Part shown: positions 10,738-21,020 of the stretch, one piece after another | Layout of the letters: each line of letters starts with the position of its first letter | How positions within the stretch are numbered: the first letter of the stretch is position 1 | NCBI GenBank assembly: GCA_905116865.2 | Contig: CAJHNH020001577.1 | Span: forward strand, 62,001-126,000 | DNA: 64,000 nucleotides | Source of the DNA: Candidula unifasciata | Taxonomy: Eukaryota > Mollusca > Gastropoda > Stylommatophora > Geomitridae | Direction: 5' to 3' | Notes under the pieces: generated by a model | What the model was told of the DNA's origin: nothing | The model's database searches: none | Seen by the model: only the letters and a program-made list of their open reading frames with translations | Program-made: the position numbers and the translations under genes

Positions 10738-11690
10738 TTTCTTCCTTTCTAACTCCCAATGGAGCATAGGCCCTCAACCAAGTCCTTTTATCCTTCGCTA
10801 TCGCATGCAGCTCTCTCTATGTCCTCCCTAAATTTTTAATTTCACTCTCTAGCTCCCTTCTCCATGTGTTTTTTAGTCTTTTTTATTTCTATGCCCCTGT
10901 GGGTTCTAGTATAAAGACATTCTAGTTATACTGTTCTCCGGTTTTCTCAACATGTGTCCTATCCAACGCCAGCGTCTTTCTTCACCTCTTGTTCCACTGG
11001 AACTTGTTTTGTTTTCTCCCAAAACTCTACATTATTGATTCTATCATACCATTTAATTTCCTCGGTTCTGCGCAGGCACCAGTTAGCAAATGTTTGTAGT
11101 TTATTGTGATTGCCTTAGTTGTTCTCTGTGTTTCTGCTCCACAAAAAAGTACTGATTTGACACAAGAATTACAATTTTTTAGTTTAGAATTATTTCTGTT
11201 GACTTCCAAAAATTTCCTAGTGCTATAAAAGCTCCTCTTGCCTTCTTACTCGTATTTTAATATCTCTATCATTTCCTCCATCTTCATCTAAATTACTGCC
11301 CTAATAGGCGTATGACCCCACATCTTGGAGTGCGATACCATTAAGAGAAACCACATTACTATTTGCTAATTATTCTTATTATCATTGTTTTTATCTAATA
11401 AATTTTCAGACCTAGCTGTTGTGATATAGAATCAAGTATATTTAATTTGTCTGCATCTGATTCCGTAAGTGGGACAGAAGATAAATATTATCAGCAAAGT
11501 CCGGATCGTCAAGCTGTTTTGTAGGGTCCACTGAATTCCATTCTTGGTGTTAGCAGCTGCTGTCTTCATAATACAATCTATTGCCAGTAAAAATAGTAGA
11601 GGTAACAAAAGATATTTATGTAGCAAACCTGTTTTTATTTCAAATGTATCTGTTGGCATTCCTCATGAAAAACTCAAAATTTAATGTCTT
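10738..11690 (-). pseudogene. LINE fragment (RT core to 3' end), family like 48.5 kb
   Basis: The minus strand reads DFADNIYLLSHL (the FADD motif of reverse transcriptase) near 11.46-11.51 kb. Further 3' it has text shared with 48.5-49.08 kb (GCGCTGCATGCGATAGC-like and TATGCTCCATTGGGAG). Multiple stops and frameshifts mean it is dead. Confidence 0.8.
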
Positions 11691-11839
11691 TATATGTCAC
11701 CTTTAATAAGTTGTTAATTTTTCCGACCGATTCCATAGTGCCCAAGTAATTTCCAGAAAAATTAATGTTACTTCTGTGTCATTGTCTTTGATTTCTACAC
11801 ACCAAGATCTTTTAGGTATACCTTACATAATTGTTCTGC

Positions 11840-11965
11840 ACTGCGAGTTCCAGTAATAATTATACTATTATCAGGTTTTCTCACTGTGTGTCCTATTCAA
11901 CACCTGCATCTTTCCTTCCTCTTGACTCACTGGAATTTGTTTGTTTCTCTCGGTCACATTTGACG
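11840..11965 (-). repeat. Detached piece of the same LINE family
   Basis: About 120 bp matching the segment at 10.93-11.01 kb (ATTCCAGTGAGTCAAGAGG-like text on the minus strand). Separate from the fragment next to it, so a second insertion or a duplication. Confidence 0.6.
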
Positions 11966-12274
11966 AAAAAAAAACCGGCAGAATAATTAAGAAAGCTGGT
12001 TTCTCACGCAGGCGTGCCAGGTTCAAATCCTTGGGAGGTTGTGGTTTGTTCTTCTGCCGGGTGCACAATGATAAAACCCTATAGAGACTGCAGTGGCCAT
12101 GCTGCTCTAAGTCTTAATGCCCAAAAACACCCCACCTGCCTACATGACACAAAATGGTAAAAAACAGGCAGTAAAGGCCATCACGTTTGTTATAGCATTT
12201 GACTTCCTTTATCAAACATAGGCATCAGTCTATACATGAATGTAGCTGTGTAAAACAGGGGCTTTTGGTCATAC

Positions 12275-12465
12275 TTTGAAGTCGAAAGTATATCTGCCTG
12301 ACAGGCAAGGAACCACAAGTATGCTAACAAATAAGCCAGATCTGTGAAAAGGATGTGCACGCAACACTCAGGTTCTGGAGGAAGACTAAAGTCTGAACGT
12401 TGATGAACACCCAGAACTTTCCACCGAAGTTTACAGACAGTGAAAGCGAAGAACAAGAATAACTA
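12275..12465 (+). repeat. SINE-A copy, 5' truncated
   Basis: Starts in the middle (TCTGCCTGACAGGCAAGG) and ends GTGAAAGCGAAGAACAAG. Confidence 0.8.
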
Positions 12466-12696
12466 AAATGCTACAGAAAAATCCTAAAAATACCAAGGGC
12501 CAAACAGAAAAGAAAAACTGACATCCTAAAAGATGTGAACATCTAGTAAACAGGAATCTTGTCTCTAAAACTGAAATAGTGTGGTCTTATCAAGCGTCAG
12601 GGTGGATTGGAAAGAAGAGTCGCAGAAGGCATGGTGGCAGGAAAGAGGGGCAGGGGCTGACCAGCATGAAGATGGGGGACAAGATATAAGTGATAC

Positions 12697-12830
12697 CTTT
12701 GGGTGCTTGAGTTGGGAGAGCTGGTGAGAGACCAAGTTTCTTTCAGGCAGGCTGTGACGACGGCCATGTTCTTCCAAGGACCTCCTACACGATGATGAGT
12801 CTACGTGTGTAGGGAAAGGAGGCCAGATAC
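12697..12830 (-). CDS. CCDC50: CCDC50-like protein, exon 6 (linker)
   Basis: A 134-nt exon (phase 1 in, phase 0 out), acceptor AAAGACAG|GTATCT and donor CCAAAG|GTATCA. It encodes GIWPPFPTHVDSSSCRRSLE, then EHGRRHSLPERNLVSHQLSQ. Sequence conservation with other CCDC50 proteins is low. It is supported because without it exons 5 and 7 cannot join in frame, and with it both junctions fit. It contains RRHSLP-type basophilic serine sites. It sits where human CCDC50 has its HFPEFPATRAYADS linker. Confidence 0.72.
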
Positions 12831-13009
12831 CTGTCTTTGATTCTAAACTATGCCAGATAATCATGAATCAGAGACATCAAATAACAGCTGACATGCCAAT
12901 TTGAAGGTGATAGGTTACCTGGTAACTCCGACTCCATGCAGTTTGAGTGACTCCATGCTGGCTGAAATATGATCACTGCCATTCTCTGGAAGACAAGCAA
13001 AACAGGCAC

Positions 13010-13590
13010 ATGATAAGAGGCCAAGCAGACATGCAGACCTGTCTTGGGGAAACTTCAGCCAAATGATTCAGTGTATTCTTGTTTGTAACCGCAGTGTCCG
13101 GTGCTTAGGCGTTGCGAGTTCGACTCATAATTCCAACGTACAGCGATCGAAACCCACTGATGGCTGTGTGGATTTTTATCATGATTGAGAATGTTGCAGG
13201 TCGATCCAGCCTAAAACGGGTACCAGGATTGATGCCCCGGGGAAGTAAAGATGGCCGGCGTAATGCTGACGACATTACCCAACTAGTGCCGACTGATCTG
13301 TAAAAATATGGGGTGCTCTTCCCATATGCCCGATGCGCCTAAGGCGTGAAAAGGGATTTTTTTTTTTTTTAAAACTTTCTGTTTGTAACCATAACATTGC
13401 CTATTCCTGTCATGTGCTGATGAAGGTTTTCTAGCTGCAATGTTTACATGTCGTTTGTGACTGTGACAGTGTGAAGCTGACTAGTTCTAGTTTTCATTAG
13501 GTTTGATATTCTTTCATAATATGAATAAGAAGAGACAAGCAAAATTGACATGTGGTCAAGAGGACAACATATCCATCTCAACAAACGAAA
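13010..13590 (+). repeat. Dispersed repeat R1, copy interrupted by SINE-B
   Basis: The same repeat as 4,760-5,105 but split at 13,091-13,372 by a SINE-B. TTGTTTGTAACC before and CTGTTTGTAACC after the insert form the target duplication. Confidence 0.78.
13091..13372 (+). repeat. SINE-B copy inside repeat R1
   Basis: SINE-B is about 270 bp: a tRNA-like head, then GTCGATCCAGCCT...GGGTACCAGG, GGAAGTAAAG.TGGCCGGCGT and an ending such as GGCGTGGAAAAGGGTCC followed by T-rich sequence. This copy is diverged in its head (B box GCGAGTTCGACTC). Confidence 0.8.
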
Positions 13591-13620
13591 AAATTTATAT
13601 TTGTAGATGTCTAAGTAGTC

Positions 13621-13642
13621 GGGGGGGGGGGGGGGGGGGGGG
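13621..13642 (+). repeat. Poly-G run (22 nt)
   Basis: Pure G tract on the plus strand within CCDC50 intron 5; could form a G-quadruplex. Its length is unreliable in sequencing. Confidence 0.9.
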
Positions 13643-13659
13643 TGTTTGATGGATATGTC

Positions 13660-13925
13660 TTCTTTCTTCTTCACTTTCACTGACTGTAAATTCTGGTGGA
13701 AATTTTGGGTTGTTCAGTCACTTCTGAACTTTAGTCTTGTTTCAGAACTTGAGTTTTGTGTGCACATGCGTTTTACAGATCTGGCATATTTGTATGCCGG
13801 CTTCTGGTTCCTCGCCTCTCAGGCAGATGCACTCCCAACTCTGAAGGAAACTCCTAATTAGCAGACTCTTATGACATGCTTGTTAGGAGGACAGTGGGTC
13901 AACTCTTTCCCATCCTTTGCTGTAG
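13660..13925 (-). repeat. SINE-A copy
   Basis: Minus strand, nearly complete. The tail GTGAAGAAGAAAG points toward the poly-G run. Confidence 0.85.
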
Positions 13926-14049
13926 CAAAGACAGGTTTGAGATTAAACAATATAATCACAACAGGAAAGAATCTGATGTGACCAGAAGTGGACAGGTCGA
14001 CTTAGGGAGGTTGGACAAGGACAGGGACAACTGGCCAACAGCAACTTCA

Positions 14050-14415
14050 GGAGATAAATGTATGGCACCAATTTTAGGAGACAGATGTATGGCAGCAACT
14101 TTAGGAGACAGATGTACAGTAGCAACTTTCAGAGACAAATGCAACGGCAACAATTTTAGGAGACATATGTATGGCAGCAACTTTAGGAGACAGATGTACA
14201 GTAGCAACTTTCAGAGACAGATGTACGGCAGCAACTTTAGGAGACAGATCTACGGCAGCAACTTAAGGAGACAGATGTATGGCAGTAACTTTAGGAGACA
14301 GATGTACGGCAGTAACTTTAGGAGACAGATGTACGGCAGCAACTTTAGGAGACAGATCTACGGCAGCAACTTTAGGAGCAGATGTACGGCAGCAACTTTA
14401 GGAGACAGATGCATA
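14050..14415 (+). repeat. 27-bp minisatellite, about 13 copies
   Basis: Unit GGAGACAGATGTACGGCAGC plus AACTTTA. Because 27 is a multiple of three a plus-strand frame stays open (13,876-14,433, RRQMYGSNF-like nonamers). It lies on the antisense strand of a CCDC50 intron and has no gene context, so it is treated as non-coding. Confidence 0.92.
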
Positions 14416-14792
14416 GCAGACTGGAGTGAGTGATTTCAAATAGGACAGGGCAGTTCTAGGAGAAATTCTGTGAGCAGTTGTGTTCAGAATTATGTAAGCT
14501 GCGCCTGCTGTAGTTAATCACGTTTGAGAAAGTGGCAGCGAGGGCAATAAAATCACAGAGATGGGTTTCATTCGATCATGTCTGGTAGTTGTGTTTAAAA
14601 AATTAAAAAAAACACAGACACAAAAATTCCTACAAATAGGATCTGAACCTAGACGACACTGATGGTAAGCAAGAGAACTAGCTACAACGCTTGTGTGATT
14701 TTGAGCAGCAATCATCAATAAGATAATCACAGAATCCATACGCCGTCATTTAGTGTCATATGTCAATATAAAAACTGTAGACAAATCTGTAC

Positions 14793-14943
14793 CTGGATTG
14801 ACGGTCAATCTAGCCTCTTCTATGTCTCTAGCAAGAGCTGCCTCTAGCATCTGTCTCTCCTTCTTCAATTTCTTCTCTTTCTTTCTCTCCAAATGCCTCT
14901 CATACTTCCTCCGTTCCTTCTCTTGCAGTTGTCGAGCCAGCTC
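14793..14943 (-). CDS. CCDC50: CCDC50-like protein, exon 5 (charged coiled coil)
   Basis: A 151-nt exon (phase 0 in, phase 1 out), acceptor TTCTGCAG and donor AATCCAG|GTACAG. It encodes ELARQLQEKERRKYERHLER, then KKEKKLKKERQMLEAALARD and IEEARLTVNPG. This equals the human CCDC50 block DIARLLQEKELQEEKKRKK. The ELARxLQExE motif recurs in exons 8 and 9. The lysine/glutamate/arginine heptads predict a long charged helix. Confidence 0.92.
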
Positions 14944-15109
14944 CTGCAGAAATCACAGTTAGAGACTAGTTACAAAAAACAAAAAAAAAAGATTTACAAT
15001 AATTCACATCATCGCAACAATAAACAATCTGACAATTTTTATATGATCACCAATGAATGCAAATAATTATTAACCCAGCAAAAAAATAAAAAAATAAAAC
15101 TGCAAACTA

Positions 15110-15285
15110 ATCTCATTATTATTATTACAATTATATCTCATAATTATTATCTCAACAACTTTATCATAATCATAACTCATAATTATTACCTAAACAACAT
15201 TATCACAATCATGTCTCATAATTATTACCTAAACAACATTACTAAAATCATATCTCATAATTATTATCTCAACAACACTGTTAAA
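15110..15285 (+). repeat. About 39-bp degenerate AT-rich tandem repeat
   Basis: Four to five copies of a unit containing TCTCATAATTATTA and CAACAACATTAT. Intron 4 of CCDC50. Confidence 0.75.
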
Positions 15286-15313
15286 TTAAAAAAAAAAAAA
15301 ACTGCCAATAACT

Positions 15314-15526
15314 GCCTTTTTTTACCCCTTTTGCGGTTGCAGGCAGGAGGGGTCTTTGAGCCTGAGGATTTATGGCTGCATTTCTAGTGCTGGTGCCACG
15401 ACTGGACAGGTGAAGATTTTATATTGCCCCGGACAGAAAAAATCCCCATCCTTATCGAGGATTTGAACCTGGGTTTCCCGCTTGAGAACCCAGCATTCTA
15501 ACCGTTCGACCAGCAACACTATTAAT
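15314..15526 (-). repeat. SINE-F copy (tRNA-like head)
   Basis: The minus strand begins near 15,525 with GTCGAACGGTTAGAATGCT (A-box region) and continues to CAGGTTCAAATCCTCG (B box), then a body not shared with the other SINEs here. Single copy in the window. Confidence 0.65.
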
Positions 15527-15751
15527 ATCATCTCAAAACTGTAAATTCAACAAAATTATTAAATTTATATCTCATAATCATTATCTCATTAACCACAAAC
15601 ATAATTAGCTCACCAACAAAAACATTTACAATTTCCACCCAAACAAACATATTATACTTCTCTCCCCCCCCCCCCAAATCAAGTAAAATTATCTCAGTGA
15701 CGACAGACACACTGAACCATGACATCACCATCAAAGAGGCACACTTATTAC

Positions 15752-16616
15752 CTCATCATCAAGGACTTCATGGTCTGTTCGGTTTCTGGTATCATCTGTA
15801 TTATTTCTGACATCATGATCTGTCCAGCTTCGGGCATCATCTGCACAGTTTCTCACATCGTGGTCTGTCCGGTTTCTGACATCGTGGTCTGTCCGGTTTC
15901 TGACATTGTGATCTGTTTGGTTTATGACATTGTGGTCTGTCTGGTGTCTGACATCGTAGACGGCCCGGTTTTTGACATCCTGATCTGAACGGTTTCTGAC
16001 ATTGTGGTCGGCGCGGTTTTTGAAATTATGGTCTGCCTGGTTTCTGACATCATGGTCTGTTCGGTTTCTGACATCATGGTCTGTTCGGTTTCTGCCATCA
16101 TCTATATGGTTTCTGAAATCATGGTCTGAGCGATTCCTGACATCATGAAATGTAGGATCTCTGAGATCCCGATGACTGCTATTTTTTATCTGACTGTCAA
16201 CAACGTTTCTGACAACTTGTTCTTCACAGACTCCAGCTTCATGGTTCATGTGGTTTCTGACTTGATGATCTTGGATTTGATGTTCTCCATGCTTTTCAAT
16301 ACCATATTCTTTATAGGTTTTCATTCCATGATCTGTGTGGATTCTGATTTCATGATCTGTGCGGTTTCTTTCAAGATCTGTGTGGTTTATAACTCCAGGA
16401 TGTGTATGGTTTATAACTCCAGGATGTGTATGGTTTAAAACTCCATGATCTGTGCTAGTTTCAAATTCATGATCTACATTGTTTCTAATTTCAGGCTCTG
16501 TGTGGTTTCTGACTCCATGAACACCACGGTGCCTGTTTTCGTGGTCTCTTCGGTTCTTATCCTCCCGTTTCGTATGTTTGCTAATTTTTTTCGCCAGTTT
16601 GGCATCCTCCTCAGCC
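15752..16616 (-). CDS. CCDC50: CCDC50-like protein, exon 4 with octapeptide-repeat expansion
   Basis: An 865-nt exon (phase 2 in, phase 0 out), acceptor GTCGATTAG and donor GATGAG|GTAATA. The split codon gives LKIQ-AEEDAKLAKKISKH, matching human CCDC50 LKAQAQLQKRYKD... and continuing the coiled coil. Then come about 270 residues of degenerate octapeptides around DHDVRNRT, closing with LDDE before the next coiled-coil exon. The repeat is encoded by a 24-bp minisatellite that keeps frame across roughly 30 units, a sign of selection on an open frame. At this point human CCDC50 has only a short linker. The hydrophobic leader seen when one reads upstream from 16,672 is intronic pyrimidine tract, not a signal peptide. 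Confidence 0.87.
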
Positions 16617-16714
16617 CTAATCGACCAAACAAACAAAATAAGTAAATAAAAAAACAAAAGGTTTTTCAACATGGCAGTAAAGTTGTAAACAAAAGGATTT
16701 CTTTTTATTTCCTC

Positions 16715-16925
16715 CTAGCGTTCACTGGTTGTAAACTCTGGTGGAAAATTCTGGTTATTCATCTACTTCTGGACTCGAGTCTTGTTCCTGAATTTGAATT
16801 TTGCGTGGACATCCAATTTACAGATCTGGTCTATTTATATGCAGACTGTTGTTTCCTTGCCCCTCAGGTCGATGCACTCCAACTTCGTAGGAAACACCCA
16901 TTTTACGACACAAGCCAGTCAACAT
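16715..16925 (-). repeat. SINE-A copy, 5' truncated
   Basis: Minus strand. The tail AGTGAACGCTAGGAGGAA lies about 100 bp upstream of the exon-4 acceptor. Confidence 0.82.
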
Positions 16926-17097
16926 CATAGCTTGAAAGTCTTTCTCGACTCCACTGTATTATAGCTAATGTTCTAGACTGCACTCTGCCGGGTCCACCAT
17001 CATAATTATCATCATCCTAGTTTGTCCGTTGAGTTTCCAAGTCACCCAAGTTCTACATCAAGGTCTTTCTTGGTATGCCTCTTCCCCTCTGCCCAAC

Positions 17098-17775
17098 CCT
17101 GTAGTACAATTCTGAAGAGGCCAGTAGACACATTTGAATATCTGGGAGCAACATTCACCGAAGATGGTAAACTGGATAGAGAGAATTATTCCCTGTGGGT
17201 TTGGGGGCTAGATTGTGTGTGTGTGTGTGTGTGTGTGTGGGGGGGGGGGGAATAGATCCACTGCCCTCTAACAAGCATGTTGTAAAAGCTGACCAATTAA
17301 GGTTTTTCCATTAAAGTCGTAGTGCATCTGCCTACAAATATGTTAGGAACCCTGAGTGCATATAAATAAGCCAGATCTGTAAAATGTATATGCATGCAAA
17401 ATGCAAATTCTGGAAAAAGTCCAAAGTCCAGAAGTGGACAAACATCCAGAACTTTCCGTCGGCGTTAACAGCTCAGAAACACTAAGAAGAAGAAGGATGA
17501 AGAAATTAACATCCGATGCAGTAAAAGCAAACCAAGTATTCGGACAGGTAACCCTCTCTAACAGCATAAGACAATCTTAATAAGCACAAAGAAACTTCTC
17601 ATACCAAACATATTAATTCCCACTCTATGCTACCAGTGCCAGATATGGTCACAACAAACAATAAAATAAAATTAGTAACCAGGGAAATGAGATGTCTGAG
17701 AAAGGCTGCAGGAGTGATCAGAAGAGATAAAATCAAGAATGAGATCATACAACAAACTAATCAACTATAAGAACA
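17098..17775 (+). pseudogene. LINE RT remnant split by a SINE-A
   Basis: 17,098-17,190 encodes VDTFEYLGATFTEDGKLDRE (post-RT thumb). 17,498-17,775 resumes with EEINIRC... and later TREMRCLRKAAGVIRRDKIK, typical of RTE/CR1-like C termini. The gap is exactly occupied by a SINE-A flanked by similar sequence (GGATAGAGAGAATTA / GGATGAAGAAATTAA). Confidence 0.75.
17190..17496 (+). repeat. SINE-A copy nested in a LINE
   Basis: The flanks define its ends: 5' TTCCCTGTGGGTTTGGGGG and 3' AACACTAAGAAGAAGAAGG. It contains a (TG)n expansion and a G run at 17,215-17,250. Confidence 0.85.
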
Positions 17776-18059
17776 AAAGTGAAGAAGAAGATAACTATTC
17801 ATGATAACAGGCCCAGGATTAGAGTGACCTCCCCTGCCATTCATAATTCCTGAGGTCATTGGACTCAGGGTGTTATGATATTGCTTGGTTTGGCGTTCGC
17901 TCGGCGTATGTAATGTTTGATGAAGGCTGTGTTGTTTTGAGTCCATTACAGGCACCTCTGTACAAGTAAGAAGTATTGCAGGATAAGCGCCTAAGGCGCG
18001 ACGATTCTTGGCTATCAAAACCGAGATTTTTTTTTGCATTTCTATGTTTGTTGGTGGTG

Positions 18060-18081
18060 GCCCCCCCCCCCCCCCCCCCCC
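18060..18081 (+). repeat. Poly-C run (about 22 nt)
   Basis: A C tract in CCDC50 intron 3; a G tract on the transcribed strand. Confidence 0.9.
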
Positions 18082-18484
18082 GAGACAGAAAGCAGTTACA
18101 AGGAGCGTAGGAATAGAACAATATCACTGTTTCTATATTCCCGAATTGTGTGGGCAGGTAACAGAGCGTGGAAATATTTACGCGAGTGAGCGGTGAAAAG
18201 ACAAAAAAAGAGGCAACAGTTTAAGGGTTCACCCCACACACCCCTGCGACGTAGTGCAGGAACTACACCAGACTGAGTCATCAATAGGAAGCGAGGTCAC
18301 TCTCATTTCTAGGCCGCTGATCGTGTATTGTACTGATATTATATATCTGAACTACTGTATTTTCTATCTTTTACTGCTGCTTTCCCCCATGGTGCTGACT
18401 GTAACTGTATCTGTGAGGACAAAGGCTAACCAAGGAAATGGTCACCTGACAGGTTTTGGGCACTACTGAGACTCAACATGTTGA

Positions 18485-18620
18485 CTGACTACGGTTCAAC
18501 CCCACCAGGACATCACCCCGAGCAATTAAAACCAGGTGACACAAAGTGCCACCATTTAGATGAGGATCACCCAGCAACAGGTCTCAGAAATCCTGTTCAA
18601 CCCATAGGTTGGGTTATATT
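18485..18620 (+). repeat. Dispersed repeat R2
   Basis: CCCCACCAGGACATCAC, GTGACACAAAGTGCC, GATGAGGATCACCCA and a following segment recur at 55,755-55,880 on the opposite strand. Nature unknown. Confidence 0.7.
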
Positions 18621-18624
18621 ATTA

Positions 18625-19330
18625 TTTAAAAGAACCAACAAATTGCATCCGAGAAGGGACATAATACTGTGCAACCTGACTGACAGATTGGATAAAAATG
18701 TGTTGTATGTACTCAGTATTTCTTGTATTTGATGTATTTATTTACAGTAATGTGTGTGCTTACTATGATTAATGGCATGTGTAACTACTGATCTGTTGTA
18801 ACTGTTGGCTCTGCTGCTTCCATTGATAATCTTTTTATTCTTCTGCATTTATCCAAAGATGTTTGCATAATTGTGTTGTGCCTATTTACAGCAAGGCTGC
18901 GATATTTGTGCCTTTCAGCCGCCACGTCCGACTTCTACAGGCATTTGTTGATCGGGTTAGCCTTTCATCGAGGATGAACTGCATTTCTTGTGTTGGACTG
19001 TTTGTGTTGACACTTCTGATGGTTGTCTAATACATTTAATACATATGTATGCTATTGGATTTGGACAGACTGCAGTCTGTCTGTGCAGTCCATTTTTCCA
19101 CAAGGGATATAGTGATGGATATTATGTGCAGTTTTTGCTGGCACAGGGATACAGCAGCTATGGGGTGACCCCTTTACCATGAAGCTGGAATTGCAAATAC
19201 CTGATTACTATGTTGTATGAATTTACTGTATGTAGTAGCCGTATTTCATCTGTTTACTGTATTTTGTGTATAGATTTTCAGTATTTCATGGGCTTATTAT
19301 ATTTGGTGTATCTATTTATGGTATTACATG
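18625..19330. other. CCDC50 intron 3, no recognised features
   Basis: Mostly unique, T-rich. The last 130 bp (from about 19,200) look like very degenerate units of the adjoining 42-bp array. Confidence 0.4.
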
Positions 19331-19339
19331 TGCTTATTG

Positions 19340-19885
19340 TATTTGTTGGGTGAACTTATTCTACTTGTTGCTCACTAACTAAATATGTCAGGTGAACTTA
19401 TTCTGCTTGTTGCCCACTTACTGTATTTTCTATGTGAACTTATTCTACTTGTTGCTCACTGACTGTATTTTCTATGTGAACTTATTCTGCTTGTTGCTCA
19501 CTTACTGTATTTGTTAGGTGAACTTATTCTACTTGTTGCTCACTGACTGTATTTTCTATGTGAACTTATTCTCCTTGTTGCTCACTTACTGTATTTTCTA
19601 GGTGAAATTATTCTATATGTTGCTCACTGACTGTATTTTCTATGTAAAATTATTCTGCTTGTTGCTCACTTACTGTATTTTCTAGGTGAAATTATTCTAT
19701 ATGTTGCTTACTTACTGTATTTTCTATGTGAACTTATTCTGCTTGTTGCTCACTTACTGTATTTTCTATGTGAACTTATTCTACTTGTTGCTCACTTACT
19801 GTATTTGTTGGGCAAACTTATTCTATTTGTTGCTCACTTACTGTATTTGTTGGCAGAATTTATTCTATTTGTTGCTCACTTGTGG
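19340..19885 (-). repeat. 42-bp minisatellite, distal block (about 13 copies)
   Basis: On the minus (gene) strand each unit reads AAATACAGTAAGTGAGCAAC plus AAGTAGAATAAGTTCACATA with small variants. The GTAAGT (or GTCAGT) is identical to the donor of CCDC50 exon 3 at the other end of the array. An insertion at 19,886-20,668 separates the two blocks. Confidence 0.93.
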
Positions 19886-20668
19886 CGCGGTAATTTAAGT
19901 CACAGGCGTTAAGGAAAGTTAAGTCCCACATGATGTGTATAAGGAGATACTCTGTACGTCACTCGGGAGCCAGTCCTTTACTGTTCTGGTTGTACGGAAC
20001 CTCACCCAAGACACCTGCAGCACGTCCTCATCCTGCGCTGGGACCAAACAGATAACGATATGCCTGACGCAGGATGTTAAATTTTGTTGGGCTAACGGCT
20101 CGTCAAAGATACCTAACGTGCGAAGAAAAAGAAAGCACCTATTTGGCTGGTCATAAAAGTCCAGAATTCGCGAGCTGCTCCCCGCTGACTTCCGGAGGGT
20201 GCAGCCCTTGTCGAGCGGGAGGCCTAATACGGTTGTGAGGTCAAGCAGGCATGTGCAATTCCCTAGGTGAGCCCAGAACCAGAGACCCATGTGCCGGCTA
20301 TGCAAAAATGGAAGCCTCCTTGGATGGTGGGGAATGCCCATGATCTGCCCCTGCCTTCCCTTGAGGGCCAACCGTTCCACAGGGGGCTGCCCTAAAGGGG
20401 TACTCTGGGGGCAATACCTGCGGAGAAGGAGACAAAGTTGACACCACACAAATCAGGCAACGTCTCGACCCACACAAAACAATGGCCACAGTCATCCTAA
20501 AAATAGACCTGACGTCTTCCCTCGAAGTCGGAGTACAGCTGCCCATGAGGCAGGGAACAGCAAAACGGTTGTACATGAAAAACTCAGGTTCAGGTAAAAG
20601 CCAAAAGTCCAAGCAGATGATTAACCGGGACCTTTTGCCGGAATTCACATCCGGTAAACAAAGAAGAA
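19886..20668 (+). mobile_element. Insertion of about 780 bp with a SINE-A-like 3' end
   Basis: Splits the 42-bp array. GTTGCTCACTT-like array text lies on both sides, as a target duplication would. The 3' part (20,490-20,668) is a diverged SINE-A ending CGGTAAACAAAGAAGAAG. The 5' part is GC-rich and unlike its surroundings. A minus-strand frame (19,919-20,449, 176 codons) is open across it but resembles nothing I know. Confidence 0.6.
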
Positions 20669-21020
20669 GTTGCTCACTTACTGTATTTGTTGGGTGAACT
20701 TATTCTATTTGTTGCTCACTTACTGTATTTTCTATGTGAACTTATTCTACTGGTTGCTCACTGTATTTTCTATGTGAACTTATTCTACTTGTTGCTCACT
20801 TACTGTATTTTCTATGTGAACTTATTCTACTTGTTGCTCACTTACTGTATTTTCTATGTGAACTTATGCTGCTTGTTGCTCACTTACTGTATTTGTTGGG
20901 TGAACTTATTCTACTTGTTGCTCACTTACTGTATTTGTTGGGTGAACTTATTCTACTTGTTGCTCACTTACTGTATTTTCTATGTGAACTTATGCTGCTT
21001 GTTGCTCACTTACTGTATTT
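20668..21020 (-). repeat. 42-bp minisatellite, proximal block made of exon-3 donor copies
   Basis: Nine units. The first (21,000-21,020) is the true exon-3 boundary AAAATACA|GTAAGTGAGC; the next eight repeat it almost exactly, seven keeping the whole GTAAGT and one (about 20,757) with a 4-bp loss. Each is a potential decoy 5' splice site. Confidence 0.95.

Noticed and set aside
12565..12696. Extension of CCDC50 exon 6 (ISCPPSSCWSAPAPLSC...)
   Set aside because: Beyond the donor AAAG|GTATCA; including it would break the in-phase join to exon 7.
13876..14433. A 185-codon plus-strand frame with RRQMYGSNF repeats
   Set aside because: 27-bp minisatellite antisense to a CCDC50 intron; no conserved flanking sequence.
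15731..16672. A 313-residue minus-strand frame starting MLKNLLFFYLLILFVW that looks like a secreted protein with many N-glycosylation sequons
   Set aside because: The hydrophobic 'signal peptide' is the intronic pyrimidine tract before the acceptor GTCGATTAG at 16,617; the true exon starts at AEEDAK and is part of an intracellular CCDC50-like protein.
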